The notes: a model not told the origin generated them from the letters alone. 64,000 nucleotides of DNA from Takifugu bimaculatus (GCA_004026145.2 CP034993.1:1578580-1642579), one strand, 5' to 3'. Shown: positions 34,520 through 45,582, counted from the stretch's first letter. A program made the numbers and translations.

Positions 34520-37500
34520 CTATGTATAAATGATGGGCGCAGCAGCGGGGGGGGGGGGGGGGGCACAAGCACATCGAACGTGGCGCTCAGACGACCTTTC
34601 TCTCACACGTGCGCATCCATGCATGTGTGGCTCTGATGGCTGTATAAAGAGGAAGAGCAGCAGAGAGGATGATGGGAGGAGTCCTCAGAGATCAGGTGTG
34701 ATGGCGATACCGAGAGGGTCCGAATCTCTTTGGGCTTAAGTGTACATAAAGGATTAGCTGCTAGCGCTAATGCTAATGGTTAATTCCAGCAAACCTGGGC
34801 CTGCTGAAGGTCCATTTCGTGCAGCTGGAACGTCAGGCGTCCTGCAGCTTCGGCGCTTGTCTGGATTAGCTGAGAGGTTTGCACAGGTGGCATTTCCCTT
34901 ACATTAGGAAGTGAATGTCACACCCACTGTGCAGCCCAGGGCCCCCGGCGGGGGGGCTGTATGCGACAGTTGTCTAAGATTTCCATGCATCATTCTTTAA
35001 ATAGGATTAGGAGGTAAAAGTGCAAGAACAGCGGGAACAGCAGAGGTGCAGAAGGGTGATTTATAGGTTTTAACGAGCTCCTCCATACAGGGATGATTTT
35101 CATGCGCCGTATCTCTGATGGGTTCATCCCCTCCTTAGACTGGTGAGTAGCGATAGAGCTGGCGTTGAGCTTTGCTAACTATTAGCTACAGCGACAGCGT
35201 CTGTTAGCGAAACGTGGAGGACCAAAGCGTAGATGTAAACTTTGTGTAGAAGAAGGTAAAATGTATCCTGAGAGACAACTTCTTTCCATTCTTCTGAGAA
35301 CATCTGAGCCTACGGTCGCATCAGTGCGGATTGGGAATTTTTCCACACAAACACTTCAACAAAGAGAAAAAAGTGGAAAAGGTCGTTGCATCTGCTGTTT
35401 CCAAAAGTCTTCAGAGCAGCCTCCTGTCCCCATTTGGGGAATATTTACGTGCTAAGATAACTGCTGAAGACACGATAATGCATGAGCTATAAGCTCCATC
35501 TTAAAAGCCGAGTGTCTGGGCAAAAAGACAAAAAAAATACTTGATCTAAATAGTTCATTTATTTCATTTGTAAAGCTGGTTTATCTTTGGCGCAGGTTTA
35601 TTCCTCATGTGTAACTGAACAGTCACAGCACCGCAGCTAATGAGCCCCAACGCTCCGAATGTCTCTTCACACTATTGAGAATCGCCATGGCTAATCCAGT
35701 AGTGCGTGCGTGTGGCCGTGCGTGTGGCCAGTGCGTGTGGCCGTGCGTGCTCTCCTCTGCTGTTTCTGACACGGCTCATGCTTCCCTCAACCGGTGGGTG
35801 GTCCGGTTGAGTTGGGTTGGTGTGTCCTACTGGGGTGACAGCATCATCTTTGCTCTTTTAAAGCCGCTAAAGAGGCTGAGAAGCACAGAGACATGGAGAC
35901 CTGGGCTGTTTCCGGAACCACACACTCATTCCCTCTTCACTGCTCACGACATGGGGGACATGGATGGAGTGTAACTACGTACTGCACTCAATTTAAAGTT
36001 AGTATTTGGACAACGGCGTCATTTACGGCGCACGTAAAGTGATGTCATGGTGTCGCATAATAATTACGAACCGGTCGCCGGGAAAAGTGGCCAGGTCCAT
36101 TTATTTATTTTAACTCATCAGAAATACATTCAGCGGTCATTTTCCGAGTTAGGGTGCTCGCTGTACACTACAGTGCAGTGCATTGTGGGATACATTGAGT
36201 GCACTACATAGGGTCCAGCGATGCTCACTAACAATTCGGACACTATTTCAAAATGGCGTCCACACTATTGAGTGCACTATGTAGGGCAGGAGTGGGGAAC
36301 CTTTTTCATATCGAGGGCCATTTCAATTTTTACAAAGTCCTCCTGAGGGCCATACTATTATGAACACATACCTAGGGATGCAAAAAAAAGACAAAGAAAA
36401 GTCTATAACCACTGTGTTACTAAGTCTCATGATTGCTGCATTTGAGTTTGAATTATTTATTTAGCACACATGCATATAAAATCACCAAAAAAAAAATAGA
36501 ATAAAATGACAAACAAGTAAAATATGTTTTCATCATACAAAACAATAAAAAGAGGTGCAGAGTTGAAGCAAGAGACCCGTAAGGACCTGTTCGAGGCCTC
36601 TACTCACAAAAACTGCAATACAACAAGATAATCAAGAAAATAAATGAAAAGAAAGAACGATAAAGACAATAATAATAACAACTAGAAAGCACTCGGAGAG
36701 CGCAGACCTCCGCCAAGCGCAACAATTCCTGGCATATTGTGATTTCCACCATAAATATTAGTCCCACATATACTTTGACTACATATTTAGATTCCTTGAC
36801 CATAAAAACATACCGTTAGCCACTGGAATCATAACAATATATGTCTTAGTTCAGTAGTTATTCACGAAAGAAAATTCACACTTTGAAACAATTTTACGTT
36901 GTCCGGCGCGAGCGCCTCAGCGGCGGCTACGAGGCACGTTCACGAACTCTCCTTCGGCGTGAGGTTTCAGCTTCGTGGCTATTAATTCACTCATCACAAA
37001 ACTTGCGTAATATTCTCTCTGTCGGTACATGGTCGTGTGAAAGCTGCTTGTTGAGCCTCCAAACTCCGGCGAAGAGGCGTTAATTTTATCCAAACTCATC
37101 TGTCCTTTCAACTCGTCGAGTTTAGCGTGTTTCGCTATGCATTTTTCGTCCGTGTCAATCAGTCCAGCCCACTACGTACATCACATGCTGTGTTCACTGA
37201 TCCTGACCTTGACTCGGACAGAACATAACCGTCTGTTTTATCTCAGAAAACGGGAAAATATTTCAAGGAAAATAAATTTCTTTTTAAAAAAAAATAAATT
37301 TCAGGATACGAAAGGCAAAATTACGCTACCGCTGCTACTCGCAGCTCGTGGAGTTTAGCGAACGGTCCCACTGTATAAGTGCACATATAAAATATAAAAA
37401 TCTTATTGCATTGCGGGCCGGTAGAAATGGTCTCGTAGGCCGTATACGGCCCGGAGGCCGGGGGTTCCCCACCCCTGATGTAGGGTATAGGGGGTGGTTT

Positions 37501-40500
37501 CAGAAACAGCCATGAAGTGAACCAGAGGCAAGATGTGAACCAGAGGCAGGAAGTGAACCAGAGGCAGGATGTGAACCAAAGACAGGAAGTGAACCAGAGG
37601 CAGGATGTGAACCAAAGACAGGAAGTGAACCAAAGACAGGAAGTGAACCAGAGGCAGGATGTGAACCAAAGACAGGAAGTGAACCAGAGGCAGGATGTGA
37701 ACCAAAGACAGGAAGTGAACCAGAGGCAGGAAGTGAACCAAAGACAGGAAGTGAACCAGAGGCAGGATGTGAACCAAAGACAGGAAGTGAACCAGACGCA
37801 GGATGTGAACCAAAGACAGGAAGTGAACCAGAGGCAGGATGTGAACCAAAGACAGGAAGTGAACCAAAGACAGGAAGTGAACCATAGGCAGGATGTGAAC
37901 CAAAGACAGGAAGTGAACCAAAGACAGGAAGTGAACCAAAGACAGGAAGTGAACCAGAGGCAGTATGTGAACCAAAGACAGGAAGTGAACCAGAGGCAGG
38001 AAGTGAACCAAAGACAGGAAGTGAACCAGAGGCAGGAAGTGAACCAGAGGCAGGATGTGAACCAGAGGCAGGTTAACAATGGATCAGATTACCAAAGGTA
38101 GGAAATACCTCTTTGGCAGACATGTGAGCAGATGCAGCTGCTTCTAAATACATGGTCAAAGCACAATAGTTTGTTTTTAAGCACAGATTATGCAACTTGC
38201 AGGGGTAACATGCCATGAAAATATGTAAATACTTCAGATATGTATTTAGCATTTTCATCTGAACCGAATGAAACATAATTAGGAATGAATGGGAACTAAT
38301 CATGATTCATCTGAGCCATAATTCTGGGCTGGAAGGACAAATGCAGGCAGGGGACATTTTCATGACAGAGGAAAGGAAATATTGACTGGACAGCAGGGAA
38401 ATATGTGATGGAGGTCAGATGTGAGAGCAGACTGATGGGACCACCAGAGGAACGAAGAGAGCTGCTGCCTGCAGACGAGCAGAAAAAGGCCCCATTCTCC
38501 ACAAACGTGCGCGGAGGCAGCTTCTCTGATCCAAATCATCCCCTTCCACAAGCAGCCTGAACTCCGTGCCTGTGTTAAATCACCTGTGTGTGACACAGGT
38601 TACACACGTCAGCCCGGCAGCAACGCTCGCAGGGGTGGAGGCGAGCTTGGTCTCCATGGCAACTGGCACAAATCCAACTGTGAGTGACAAGCGATAATAG
38701 CTGAGAGAAAAGGAACCCCCCCCTCCATCCTCCACACACACATTCACACACACACACACACACGCACTCACACACACACACACACTCACACACACACACT
38801 GTATGTCCTCAGTCTCTGAGCGGCTGCTGGGCTCCGCTCCCGTTCCGTCGCCATGAGAACCCTTGTCCGCTCCGACCCCTGGCGGCAATGTCGCCCACAC
38901 GGGTTCAGAAGGGGGAAAATAACCACAGCGGGGGGTAAAACAGGATGTTTGGGGGAAATGGTGGCATAAAAAGCATCACCAACCAAAGAACAGCCGTTAT
39001 ATCGTCTGCCGCTGCCACTGGGTTGACTTTTCAGAGCATTTGGTATTTTTGAGGACCCCCTCCCCCAATAACAAATCTTGCTGCATGAATCAGAGCAAAG
39101 TTAAAAAGAAAATAAACACCTGAAATCTTTAGTTATTTTTATCCTCTCAAGGTGAGAAGGCTGCAGAAAACCAAAAGAGCAAAGGAGCAACAGCTCAAAC
39201 AGCCAGCGGGGCTGTGACATCATCGGTCAATCTGAGACAGGGGGACAGGAGGACAGGACAGGAGGACAGAAGGAGAGAGGACAGAAGGAGAGGAGGACAG
39301 GACAGGAGGACATAAGGAGAGGACAGGAGGACAAGAGGAGAGGAGGACAGGACAGGAGGAGAGGAGGACACGTGGACAGAAGGACAGGAGGACCGGACAG
39401 GAGGAGATGAGGACAGAAGGATGCGACCTATCAGCGAGCAAATATCAACCGACTGGGCGTCAGAAGTGACGCTGCTTCAAGGGACGGACGTCCTCCCGCC
39501 TGGACGTCGCCTCCTGACAGGATCCGATGAATTATTCCTGCACACTTTCACTCCGCCTGTGCACGGACTCAGTGGACGTGCACGGACTCAGTGGACGTGC
39601 GCGCGCGCAGCTGTCAGCGATCGACTCTAATAATCGATCGCTTCTGTTCCCTTAAATACTCTCAATCAATAACAGCGACCAGCAAGCGCCTGCTAGAACC
39701 CTGGAGGTGGAAATGAAGACATTTCTTCATTTTCATTGCTAATTTTCGATTTGGTCGTGGTTGTTTGGTTATTTCGGCAGCAGAACCCCCCCAGCCGGCA
39801 AACGAGGAGAGAAATCAATGGAAGGAGCGGAGAAACTGAAGCCTGTTGCTGCTGAAATCTGCGCTAATGGACCTCTTATGGAGCGATTCGCCTCGTTCTT
39901 ACAAACACGCCGCTCAGCCGCTTTGCTAGCAACATCCACCAAATGCACCCCCCACCCCTAATCAGTCATTTATTAATCCTGCATGCTAACATTGTTTGAC
40001 GAAGGCTTCCTGACTGTAAACCGCACATTTGCTGATGATGTGATCGTATTTATTTCAAAGGGAACGCCAAGCTCGCACACTGAAGGCGGAGCTTATCAGT
40101 GGACGGGAAGGGCCACATTTAAGCGCTGTGACGCTTAACAGCTTTAATTGCAGTTATTTAAATCGCTCTGCGAAGCTGTCACATGGAACAATGGCTTTTC
40201 TTTAATAACAGCCTGCTAATCTGATCCACAGCCTTAAACAAGAGCCCGCGTAATTACCAGAAGCACTCTTGGAGCTCGGGAAAAGACCCAAGCGGTGTGG
40301 AATTAGGCAGGATCCACGCGGAGCTCAGCGGGGCGCCATCCTTCAGGGACAGCAAGCGTGTCGTTGAATGTGACTTGGTACAACTTTGAGGTTCCTCCAT
40401 CCCGATGAGGGGTTTCGTGGAGCAAGACGGCGCCATTTGGAGCTCGTTAAGTGTAACATTAACGGCCTCCCCTGTGTAGCCGGCGGCTTCTTTCAGATTG

Positions 40501-43500
40501 TGCTTCCTATTGGAGATTCGGGAGAATCACCGTCGCTCTGCCAAACAAATCCAAGGGCTTAAAAATGAGCCTCATCCATGACAGTAATGGAAGGTGACAA
40601 CACAATGGCGGGTGTTTGTCTGTGCGTTGAGACTGGGCGTCCCCCCCCAAGGTGGAAACAAGTAAATCACATTTATTTAAATGAGGCTTACACTCGTGCA
40701 AGCCCATTCACAGCTAGCTTAAATAACACAGGCGCAGATGTGTGTTGGCACTGGCGACCAGCCAGGGGGGGCAGCAGCTCCTCACAGCAACTCTGGAAGA
40801 CAAAGACACTAAGCCAGGCTGTCTCGGAGAGCAGCCTACTGTTCACTCTATTCCAAGTTTTTATTTTCCCCGTCCACTATTGTGAACGTAGAACAGACTG
40901 GGCCGCCTTCGGGAGAGTCCAGTCCAGTCCCCCCCCCCCCCCCCGCCCCCCACCGTTTTTGTGCTCCAAAGCCCACTGAAACCCTTTAAATGCTCCAGAG
41001 TGTGGACATAATGAGGACGTGGTCTCTGCCCGGCCCTCCATAAACAGGTCTGTTGTGTGAACAAAGGCTGCTGCCTGTGTGCTCTCTTCAGCCCGAACGG
41101 GCACTTTTGTGCTGCTGGGCAGGAGCTCAGGTGAAGAGCTGTCCCAAAAGATCAGAGTTACTAACACAACAATACAACCGGCTCTTTCCTGGTCCACCAT
41201 TCACTATTATTGTGACCCTGTCCAGTTCAGCCACTTCCTTCAAGGCTCACACCCAGAACACGGAGACCTCGTCACACATGCTAAACAGGGAGAATGTTGT
41301 CGTCGCCATAGCAATGACGTGATCGCATCTACACACAGCTGATTGCAAGCCTGGAAGTCCTCTCTGGCTCTCGTAGTAATTAAAGTGTTTCATGTGAATG
41401 CACTTGAAGCCGATTGCTTTGCTTTTGTTACAGTTCTCGGTCTCTTGTCTCCTCCCGTTAGCTAAAAGGTTTGAGCTTCGTTGAGCAGAATGATATTTTA
41501 ACATCCAGCGCAAACGGCTACGACGGAACCTTTTGTCAGCGGTTTTTCCAGGGCAACATTGTTGTCGGGTCATTCCTCAGGACTGAACGGGGTAGTCATC
41601 GTTCATCAGAGATGGTCGGGCGTTGATGAGGTCTTAAAACTTAAAACTTGATGTTTTAAAAACAGGAAAACCGGGCAAGCATTAAGATTTGAGCAAATTT
41701 GAATGAGGCTCCAAAAGGCTGGCCGACTCCTTTCAGAGCATCTCCAGAGGTGTAGTGCACGGTGCTGCACATCGTGCTGCATATGGACCAGTCAGGGTGC
41801 CCCTGAGGATCCCTGACCACCACGGAAAACATCAGCAATTCCCTCTTTCCCTGACGACCACTGGCCTGACCGCCATAGCATATAGCCACGATAGCACGTC
41901 TGCAGTGTGTTATTACAGGAAACTAGTGCCCTCACACGCTGACGCTGTACCTCACACACACGTCCACACCACGTATGAGACAGAAGAACACATTTTGAGG
42001 ACCCTTTACATGTTTTAAGAGGTGAACAGCTAGCATGAGCCCAGCTCTGGCTGGTGTTACTGTTATGGTATTTGTTACATGCCAATCGTGTCCAATCCCT
42101 CCTTGAGCCCTCGAGCAACCACTCCACTGTGGCTTCTCAAGTGCTTCAGTCTGAGGCAACTGCGCACTCAGTGATCCTGTTCAAAGATGTGTCCGTGCAC
42201 ACACCGACGCATGGCTGAAGGCTCGCCTGGGGCAGAAGACGGGACCCTGGGTATCATGAGTAATGATAATATCACAGCACGATACGAAGACAAAGAAAAT
42301 CCCTCCAGACCCCATAAGAACAACATGGGTGTGTTCTCCGGGTGTCTATTCACACATGTAGAACACTGTAGCTAAAGCCCGTCCTCATGGGTGAAACAGG
42401 AAATGGATGAAAACACAGTGCATGCTCCCACTGACTGCATGTGTCTCTTTATATATTTACCCTATAAATAAATGTCCTAATGCATACACAGCTGGCTGGT
42501 TGCTGGGCAGATGGAAGTCAGAAGAATGACAACCAGCCCGACGTTAGGAGGCACGAGGACAGACGATGTCAGCAAAGGTGGTTCTGCCATCCCTGGCGAC
42601 TCAATGGAGGATGGGACAGAGGGTGAAAGGTGGCGTGGGGAAACGGAAGCTCTTTAATTGCACGCAGAGGCAACGAAGAAACGCTCGATTACACCCCACA
42701 GAACATCCCAGCAAGTGGTAATGCTGTGGTTAATTAATGAGCCAACGTTTGCGCTCTGATTTAACAGGAGAGCTGTGGGGACGAGCGGGGAGGACGAGAG
42801 GTCAAAGAATTTGTCCTCCAGAAGATGGAACGGCTGATCAGTGCAGAGCCCCTGATTACATTATTTCTCCAGGGCGGCGGGACTTTAATTTCAGGGCCAG
42901 TCCTGTTTGTTTAGGTGATGAGTTTAAATGAAGTCACCTCCGAAAGGATTCAAACACATCGTCAGGGGGATCTTGGCTCTACCCTTCATGTGGTGTGGTT
43001 TCCTCCTCACCGCCACCATCAAAAACCACGGTGGGATTGAAGCTGCTATTTAACCTATTCTATATATGGAAAGGCCAGAGGTGAATATTTCACCGGCTAA
43101 TTGCCGTGTGTGAGCCGATGACTAGTGTGGATGCATACTTGGAAAAGAGCGCTCTCAAGTCCCCGACGTTAATTATCCAGGAGGGATTCTTCCTGGTAAT
43201 GAAGTCCCCGTTTGGTTTAAACAGCAGCAGTGATCGACAGATACCTCCATTATTGCGGAGCTGAATTATGAAGCTCAGTTTATTCTAAAAGGCTTGTGTG
43301 GAGCCTAATTATAGAAATGGCAGCATGACAAGATCCCCCTACAGCCCTGGGAGTGAATGGGAATGTTATTTGACTGTCAGCTCCATCACACAGCCGAGAT
43401 CTGTGAGTTTGAGAAGTGGGACAGAAACCTCTGGAGTGACTGTTAATCCAGCAGCCGCAGCAACTGGGATGTAAACAGAGAGGAAATACGACGTGGTCGA

Positions 43501-45369
43501 CGGCGACGTGGTGTCAAGCCACTGACGGGCGCCTAAATCGGTGGCGATTACTGTAGAGAACACGCTTATTTGTACGCGTTTATCCGGACAAATTGAGCAG
43601 AACGCGATCGGGAGAAGAGGATTACATCATCTGCGTACGTGGAGCACATCATCCTGTTTGCAGTGCGCTGGAGGCAGGGAAGGAACCGCGATCGCCAGAA
43701 CTGGATAACCAGGCAGAGACAAACACGGCGAGGTCACCGATCCTCCACACTCGTTCTGCCTCCACACCTCCGCACGCAGCGCCGGGACGCGTCTTTATCT
43801 CAAAGAGGATTCCAGGTCTCAATGTGGGGACAAAACAGGCGGAGGATTGGTGTCGGTTTAAGGCTGCACAGGAAAGTCCATGTTTGATGAAGGCTGGCAA
43901 GTTTTCAGTCAGTTTAACAACCCGGCAGACAGGAAGATGGTTTAAAGCGATTTGAAAGTGATGATCCTCTGACAGCAGACGTGACTCCACGCCGCTGCCA
44001 GTGAAGTGAGGAGGAACGTCTCGTAGAAACAGAAGAAACGCGACTCCTCAACAACCAACATGGTGTCGTCAGCTAGCTGTCCTGGCAGATCCCTTGTTTG
44101 GCAGGGAAGAAAAGTAAAAATAAAAAAGAGAAAATGGGATTTGGGAGAGATCCCGGATGGAATGATGGTGTTTATACGGTGTATGCAACATCCAGTTGTG
44201 ATGCTGCCCAATTTGTTCGCAGGGATTGGTAGCAGCCCAATGCTCGATAATAGTGAATCCGACTAAACCCAGAACAGTAAACTATTCTTATAGACATCCC
44301 AGTTGGAGAAAAAGATTCCTGCCACTGTGGCAGGAATGCTAAGCTAAGAGGGCTCGATAAAGGCAGAGGTGGAGCTGGATTTCAATGCACAATACCTCCA
44401 ACATTTGTAAAGATTTTTCTCTGCGCTACCAGAAATGACACTGGAATAAAGAAAACTGAATGAATTGAATGAGAAAAAAAAGAATTTTATCCCCTTTTTG
44501 TTCTCTGTCTTTTGTTACAAGGCTAATTCCTACGGGTCATATCCTGGTCAACGCAATCATTTGAATAAGGTGTTCACACCTGCTCCAGTGACCAGAACAT
44601 TATTAATAACCCATCAACGCACACATGATTGTGATGTCACATAGTCTCTGCTGGCAACGGTTCAGAAAGAAAATAGTCCCACTTTCATCTGCTCTGCTTC
44701 ACTGTTGTCAGATACTTCTATGTCTCAATCTGATCATCAGACGGAGGTAGTCTGGAAACGGTGTTTCGGTGGTGATGAGTGAATCAGAACGGGACTTTAT
44801 TCAGGTTCCCATCAGAGGATCCGTGTTGACAACGACCTTCAGCTCTCATCGCTTAGTCAGTTTAACATGAGGCTGAAACTTCAAATTTGCCATGCTAACC
44901 CTCAACCGTGAAACCAAATGATTATTCGGCTCCCCGCACTCCGGCGTTCAGCCTCAGATGATGAAGATCATCTCCGTTGGTAATAACGGCTCCTGATAAA
45001 TTCAATTACAGCTCATCCCTGTAATTTAATTTCAGGCCGCGCGACAAAAATAGCAGCAAAGAGTTTTCTGGGGGCGCTCCATCACCCTCAAGAGAGGCGT
45101 TCAAGTAGCCTTTAAGTCAGTTTGAAAGCTCGGTGTGAGGACTCTCCAGAGCTCTAACTGGGTTGCTCTCGTTCTAGCACTGATCTGAGAACAGTTCTGT
45201 GACATTAGTGTGGAACAGGAGAAGAGAGAGAAGAGGACGAGGACGAGGAGAAGAAGTGGGACAGGCGTGACAGCACAAAGGGACAGCGAGTAGGTGCCTA
45301 CCTGAGGTAACGCAGCGGCTCTATGGTTTCAGCCTCCGCTTCGGCTGAGCTGTGGTTCATCTTGTCCAT
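19162..45369 (-). CDS. yjefn3: yjefn3 (AIBP2), YjeF N-terminal domain protein, NAXE paralogue (6 coding exons)
   Basis: Coding exons are 45302-45369, 28262-28370, 23272-23382, 20786-20899, 19513-19663 and 19162-19358. Their sum is exactly 750 nt, giving 249 aa with all phases closing. The whole protein is one YjeF_N (Rossmann-like) domain. NAXE enzymes epimerise damaged NAD(P)H hydrates; family members also bind apolipoprotein A-I, and the zebrafish AIBP2 has been tied to cholesterol efflux and angiogenesis. Here the NAXE motif NNGGDG is QNGSIG (residues 81-86), as in YJEFN3, so epimerase activity is doubtful. DVPSGWD (181-187) and LTAPKK are kept. No mitochondrial targeting peptide is evident. 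The first intron is 16.9 kb. The call over NAXE rests on GPEQNG, FLSYLPTEVQLIN and the cilp2/gatad2a synteny. Confidence 0.94.
19513..19663 (-). CDS. yjefn3: yjefn3 exon 5
   Basis: A 151-nt exon reading VQLINDAYNLLIDAMLGP.. LKQVNVPIVSVDVPSG. IDAMLG corresponds to the VDAIFG strand of NAXE. The split Gly codon joins the last exon to complete DVPSGWD. Confidence 0.94.
19979..20016 (+). repeat. (ATC)n trinucleotide repeat
   Basis: About 12 ATC units in yjefn3 intron 4; the poly-Met open frame read from the other strand is an artefact of it. Confidence 0.95.
20542..20620 (+). repeat. (TAATA)n pentanucleotide repeat
   Basis: About 16 perfect 5-bp units, AT only, in yjefn3 intron 4. Confidence 0.95.
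20786..20899 (-). CDS. yjefn3: yjefn3 exon 4
   Basis: A 114-nt exon, phase 0 at both ends, reading EYEPTIYLPKRST.. CEKMDIPFLSYLPTE. The KMDIPFL tract is conserved across NAXE and YJEFN3. The donor is GAG|GTCAGT. Confidence 0.93.
21090..21117 (+). repeat. (CA)n microsatellite
   Basis: A dinucleotide tract in yjefn3 intron 3. Confidence 0.95.
21249..21516 (+). repeat. 27-bp GC-rich minisatellite containing a telomere-like core
   Basis: About 10 near-perfect copies of a 27-bp unit built from CGACCCTRACCC and ACGCACGCCCCCTCA. Units vary mainly at CCCTAACCC versus CCCTGACCC. It lies inside yjefn3 intron 3. Open frames across it arise because 27 is a multiple of three. Confidence 0.95.
22340..22560 (+). 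repeat. (ATCC)n tetranucleotide repeat with ATC interruptions
   Basis: About 220 bp of CATC/CATCC-type units, with regular 3-bp interruptions that break it into blocks. It lies in yjefn3 intron 3. Confidence 0.95.
23272..23382 (-). CDS. yjefn3: yjefn3 exon 3, altered nucleotide-binding motif
   Basis: A 111-nt exon reading AYPLSSLGKKQPTVLVICGP, EQNGSIGLVCARHLRMF. The LVICGP strand and GLVCARHL helix frame the motif that in NAXE is NNGGDG; here it is QNGSIG. The donor is TTT|GTGAGT. Confidence 0.93.
23383..28261 (-). other. yjefn3 intron 2
   Basis: A 4.9 kb intron. It begins with a duplicated purine-rich block near 23399-23448 and contains a short (GT)n at 23742-23760 and the TG-anchored repeat at 26932-27217. 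No exon was recognised. Confidence 0.75.
26932..27217 (-). repeat. TG-microsatellite-anchored dispersed repeat, copy 2 (minus)
   Basis: Read on the minus strand this is (TG)n (27119-27215 on plus as CA), then GTATTTGGGTACATATTGAG, ATTCTACTTGCAAAGTGAGG, ACATTTCAAAGGGC and a 12-bp tandem tail with GGTTAGGGACAA at 26939-27030. The block order matches 13655-13880. Confidence 0.75.
28262..28370 (-). CDS. yjefn3: yjefn3 exon 2
   Basis: A 109-nt exon after a ctgacag acceptor. It reads KGEAAAIETELLKDYRFGQQ, then QLVEIWGQACAVAIAK, the first helices of the YjeF_N domain. The donor AAG|GTCTGC is weak at +3 to +5 but frame and family agree. Confidence 0.92.
31909..31950 (+). repeat. short inverted repeat (hairpin)
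   Basis: GAAATGCCAGAG and its exact reverse complement CTCTGGCATTTC are separated by 18 nt. The 12-bp stem is perfect. No flanking duplication or family was recognised. Confidence 0.7.
32344..32414 (+). repeat. (TG)n microsatellite
   Basis: About 35 units, in yjefn3 intron 1. A long poly-G run lies at about 32161-32180, just upstream. Confidence 0.95.
33083..33126 (+). repeat. (CA)n microsatellite, interrupted
   Basis: Two CA blocks separated by one CAGA interruption. Confidence 0.95.
33941..34016 (+). repeat. (TG)n microsatellite
   Basis: About 38 perfect units in yjefn3 intron 1. Confidence 0.95.
34480..34518 (+). repeat. (CA)n microsatellite
   Basis: About 19 units, followed 30 bp on by a poly-G run near 34547-34563. 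Confidence 0.95.
35904..37511. mobile_element. outer non-autonomous DNA-transposon-like element, split by a hAT insertion
   Basis: The left end GGCTGTTTCCGGAACCAC and right end GTGGTTTCAGAAACAGCC form imperfect terminal inverted repeats with two mismatches in 18. Between them is sequence with CATTGTGGGATACATTGAGT and AGTGCACTATGTAGGG motifs. Removing the inner hAT element (36287-37477) and one target copy leaves about 0.4 kb. A related left half lies at 61287-61470. The flanking target duplication is unclear, so the superfamily is not assigned. No transposase frame is present. Confidence 0.6.
36287..37477. mobile_element. non-autonomous hAT-type DNA transposon with perfect 8-bp target duplication
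   Basis: The ends are CAGGAGTGGGGAACC and, inverted, CAGGGGTGGGGAACC: 15-bp terminal inverted repeats with one mismatch. The flanks are identical 8-mers, ATGTAGGG at 36279-36286 and at 37478-37485. The 8-bp duplication and the CAGGGGTGGGGAACC terminus are hallmarks of the hAT superfamily. The GGCC-rich subterminal sequence at the right end (near 37420-37460) also fits. The 1.19 kb interior is AT-rich and lacks a recognisable transposase, so it needs transposase from elsewhere or is dead. Confidence 0.9.
37517..38072 (+). repeat. 18-bp minisatellite, about 31 copies
   Basis: Tandem GTGAACCAGAGGCAGGAT units alternating with GTGAACCAAAGACAGGAA variants. The array begins 6 bp after the outer transposon end. 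Because 18 is a multiple of three, several frames are open on both strands (NQRQEV/NQRQDV on plus, a CLWFTS-type hexapeptide on minus). These are not genes. Variants differ at a few fixed positions and partly alternate, pointing to higher-order duplication. Confidence 0.97.
38732..38799 (+). repeat. (CA)n microsatellite, interrupted
   Basis: CA blocks broken by CATTCA and GCACTCA interruptions, in yjefn3 intron 1. Confidence 0.9.
39236..39420 (+). repeat. polypurine GGACAGGA-type tandem block
   Basis: An irregular array of GGACAGGAGGACA and AGAAGGAGAGGA units, almost all purine on the plus strand. Confidence 0.85.
44315..44337 (+). repeat. 23-bp palindrome
   Basis: ATTCCTGCCAC and GTGGCAGGAAT are exact inverted arms around a single T, so the site is almost a perfect palindrome. 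It is followed by a GCTAAGCTAAG duplication. Function unknown. Confidence 0.75.
45302..45369 (-). CDS. yjefn3: yjefn3 exon 1 (start exon)
   Basis: The ATG at 45369-45367 opens MDKMNHSSAEAEAETIEPLR, then YL, ending in AG before the donor GTAGGC. Joining to C of exon 2 gives R-Y-L-S-K-G-E-A, matching the YLSxxEA start of the YjeF_N domain in NAXE. That match and phase identify this exon 17 kb away from the next. A second Met at codon 4 is an alternative start. Confidence 0.85.
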
Positions 45370-45545
45370 CGGTGTTGTACCAGCGACCCGGCAGCAAATA
45401 CGAGAAGAGATGACCCGCGTCGCTCCGCAGATGAGCCTAATGTTCTTCCTCTCCGGCTAATTCAATAAACACTCTGTCTACCTCGCTGCTGGGAATACAC
45501 TATGAATCTAAATGGGATTCCTCCCACTCTGTGTCTGAGGCTCTT

Positions 45546-45555
45546 GATTGGCTCA
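45546..45555 (-). promoter_or_regulatory. inverted CCAAT box upstream of yjefn3, proximal
   Basis: GATTGGCTCA on plus (TGAGCCAATC on minus), about 177 bp upstream of the yjefn3 ATG. The same 10-mer recurs at 45767. This spacing suits an NF-Y-type promoter element, but use is inferred. Confidence 0.35.
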
Positions 45556-45582
45556 GACACTAGAAGGTAATTACTGGCACAC

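Larger units (their letters stand above)
28371..45301 (-). other. yjefn3 intron 1 (16.9 kb)
   Basis: The largest intron in the window. It holds microsatellites, a polypurine block, the nested transposon at 35904-37511 and the 18-bp minisatellite. No supported exon on either strand was found between the named repeats; the open frames there lack recognisable domains and overlap frames on the other strand. Confidence 0.7.

Noticed and set aside
37517..38072. Regular short repeats resembling a CRISPR array
   Set aside because: Units are directly tandem with no spacers, and the DNA is a vertebrate nuclear genome.
37321..38101. Long open frames (up to 252 aa) on both strands with hexapeptide repeats
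   Set aside because: They are translations of the 18-bp minisatellite, whose unit length keeps frames open; three overlapping frames are equally open.
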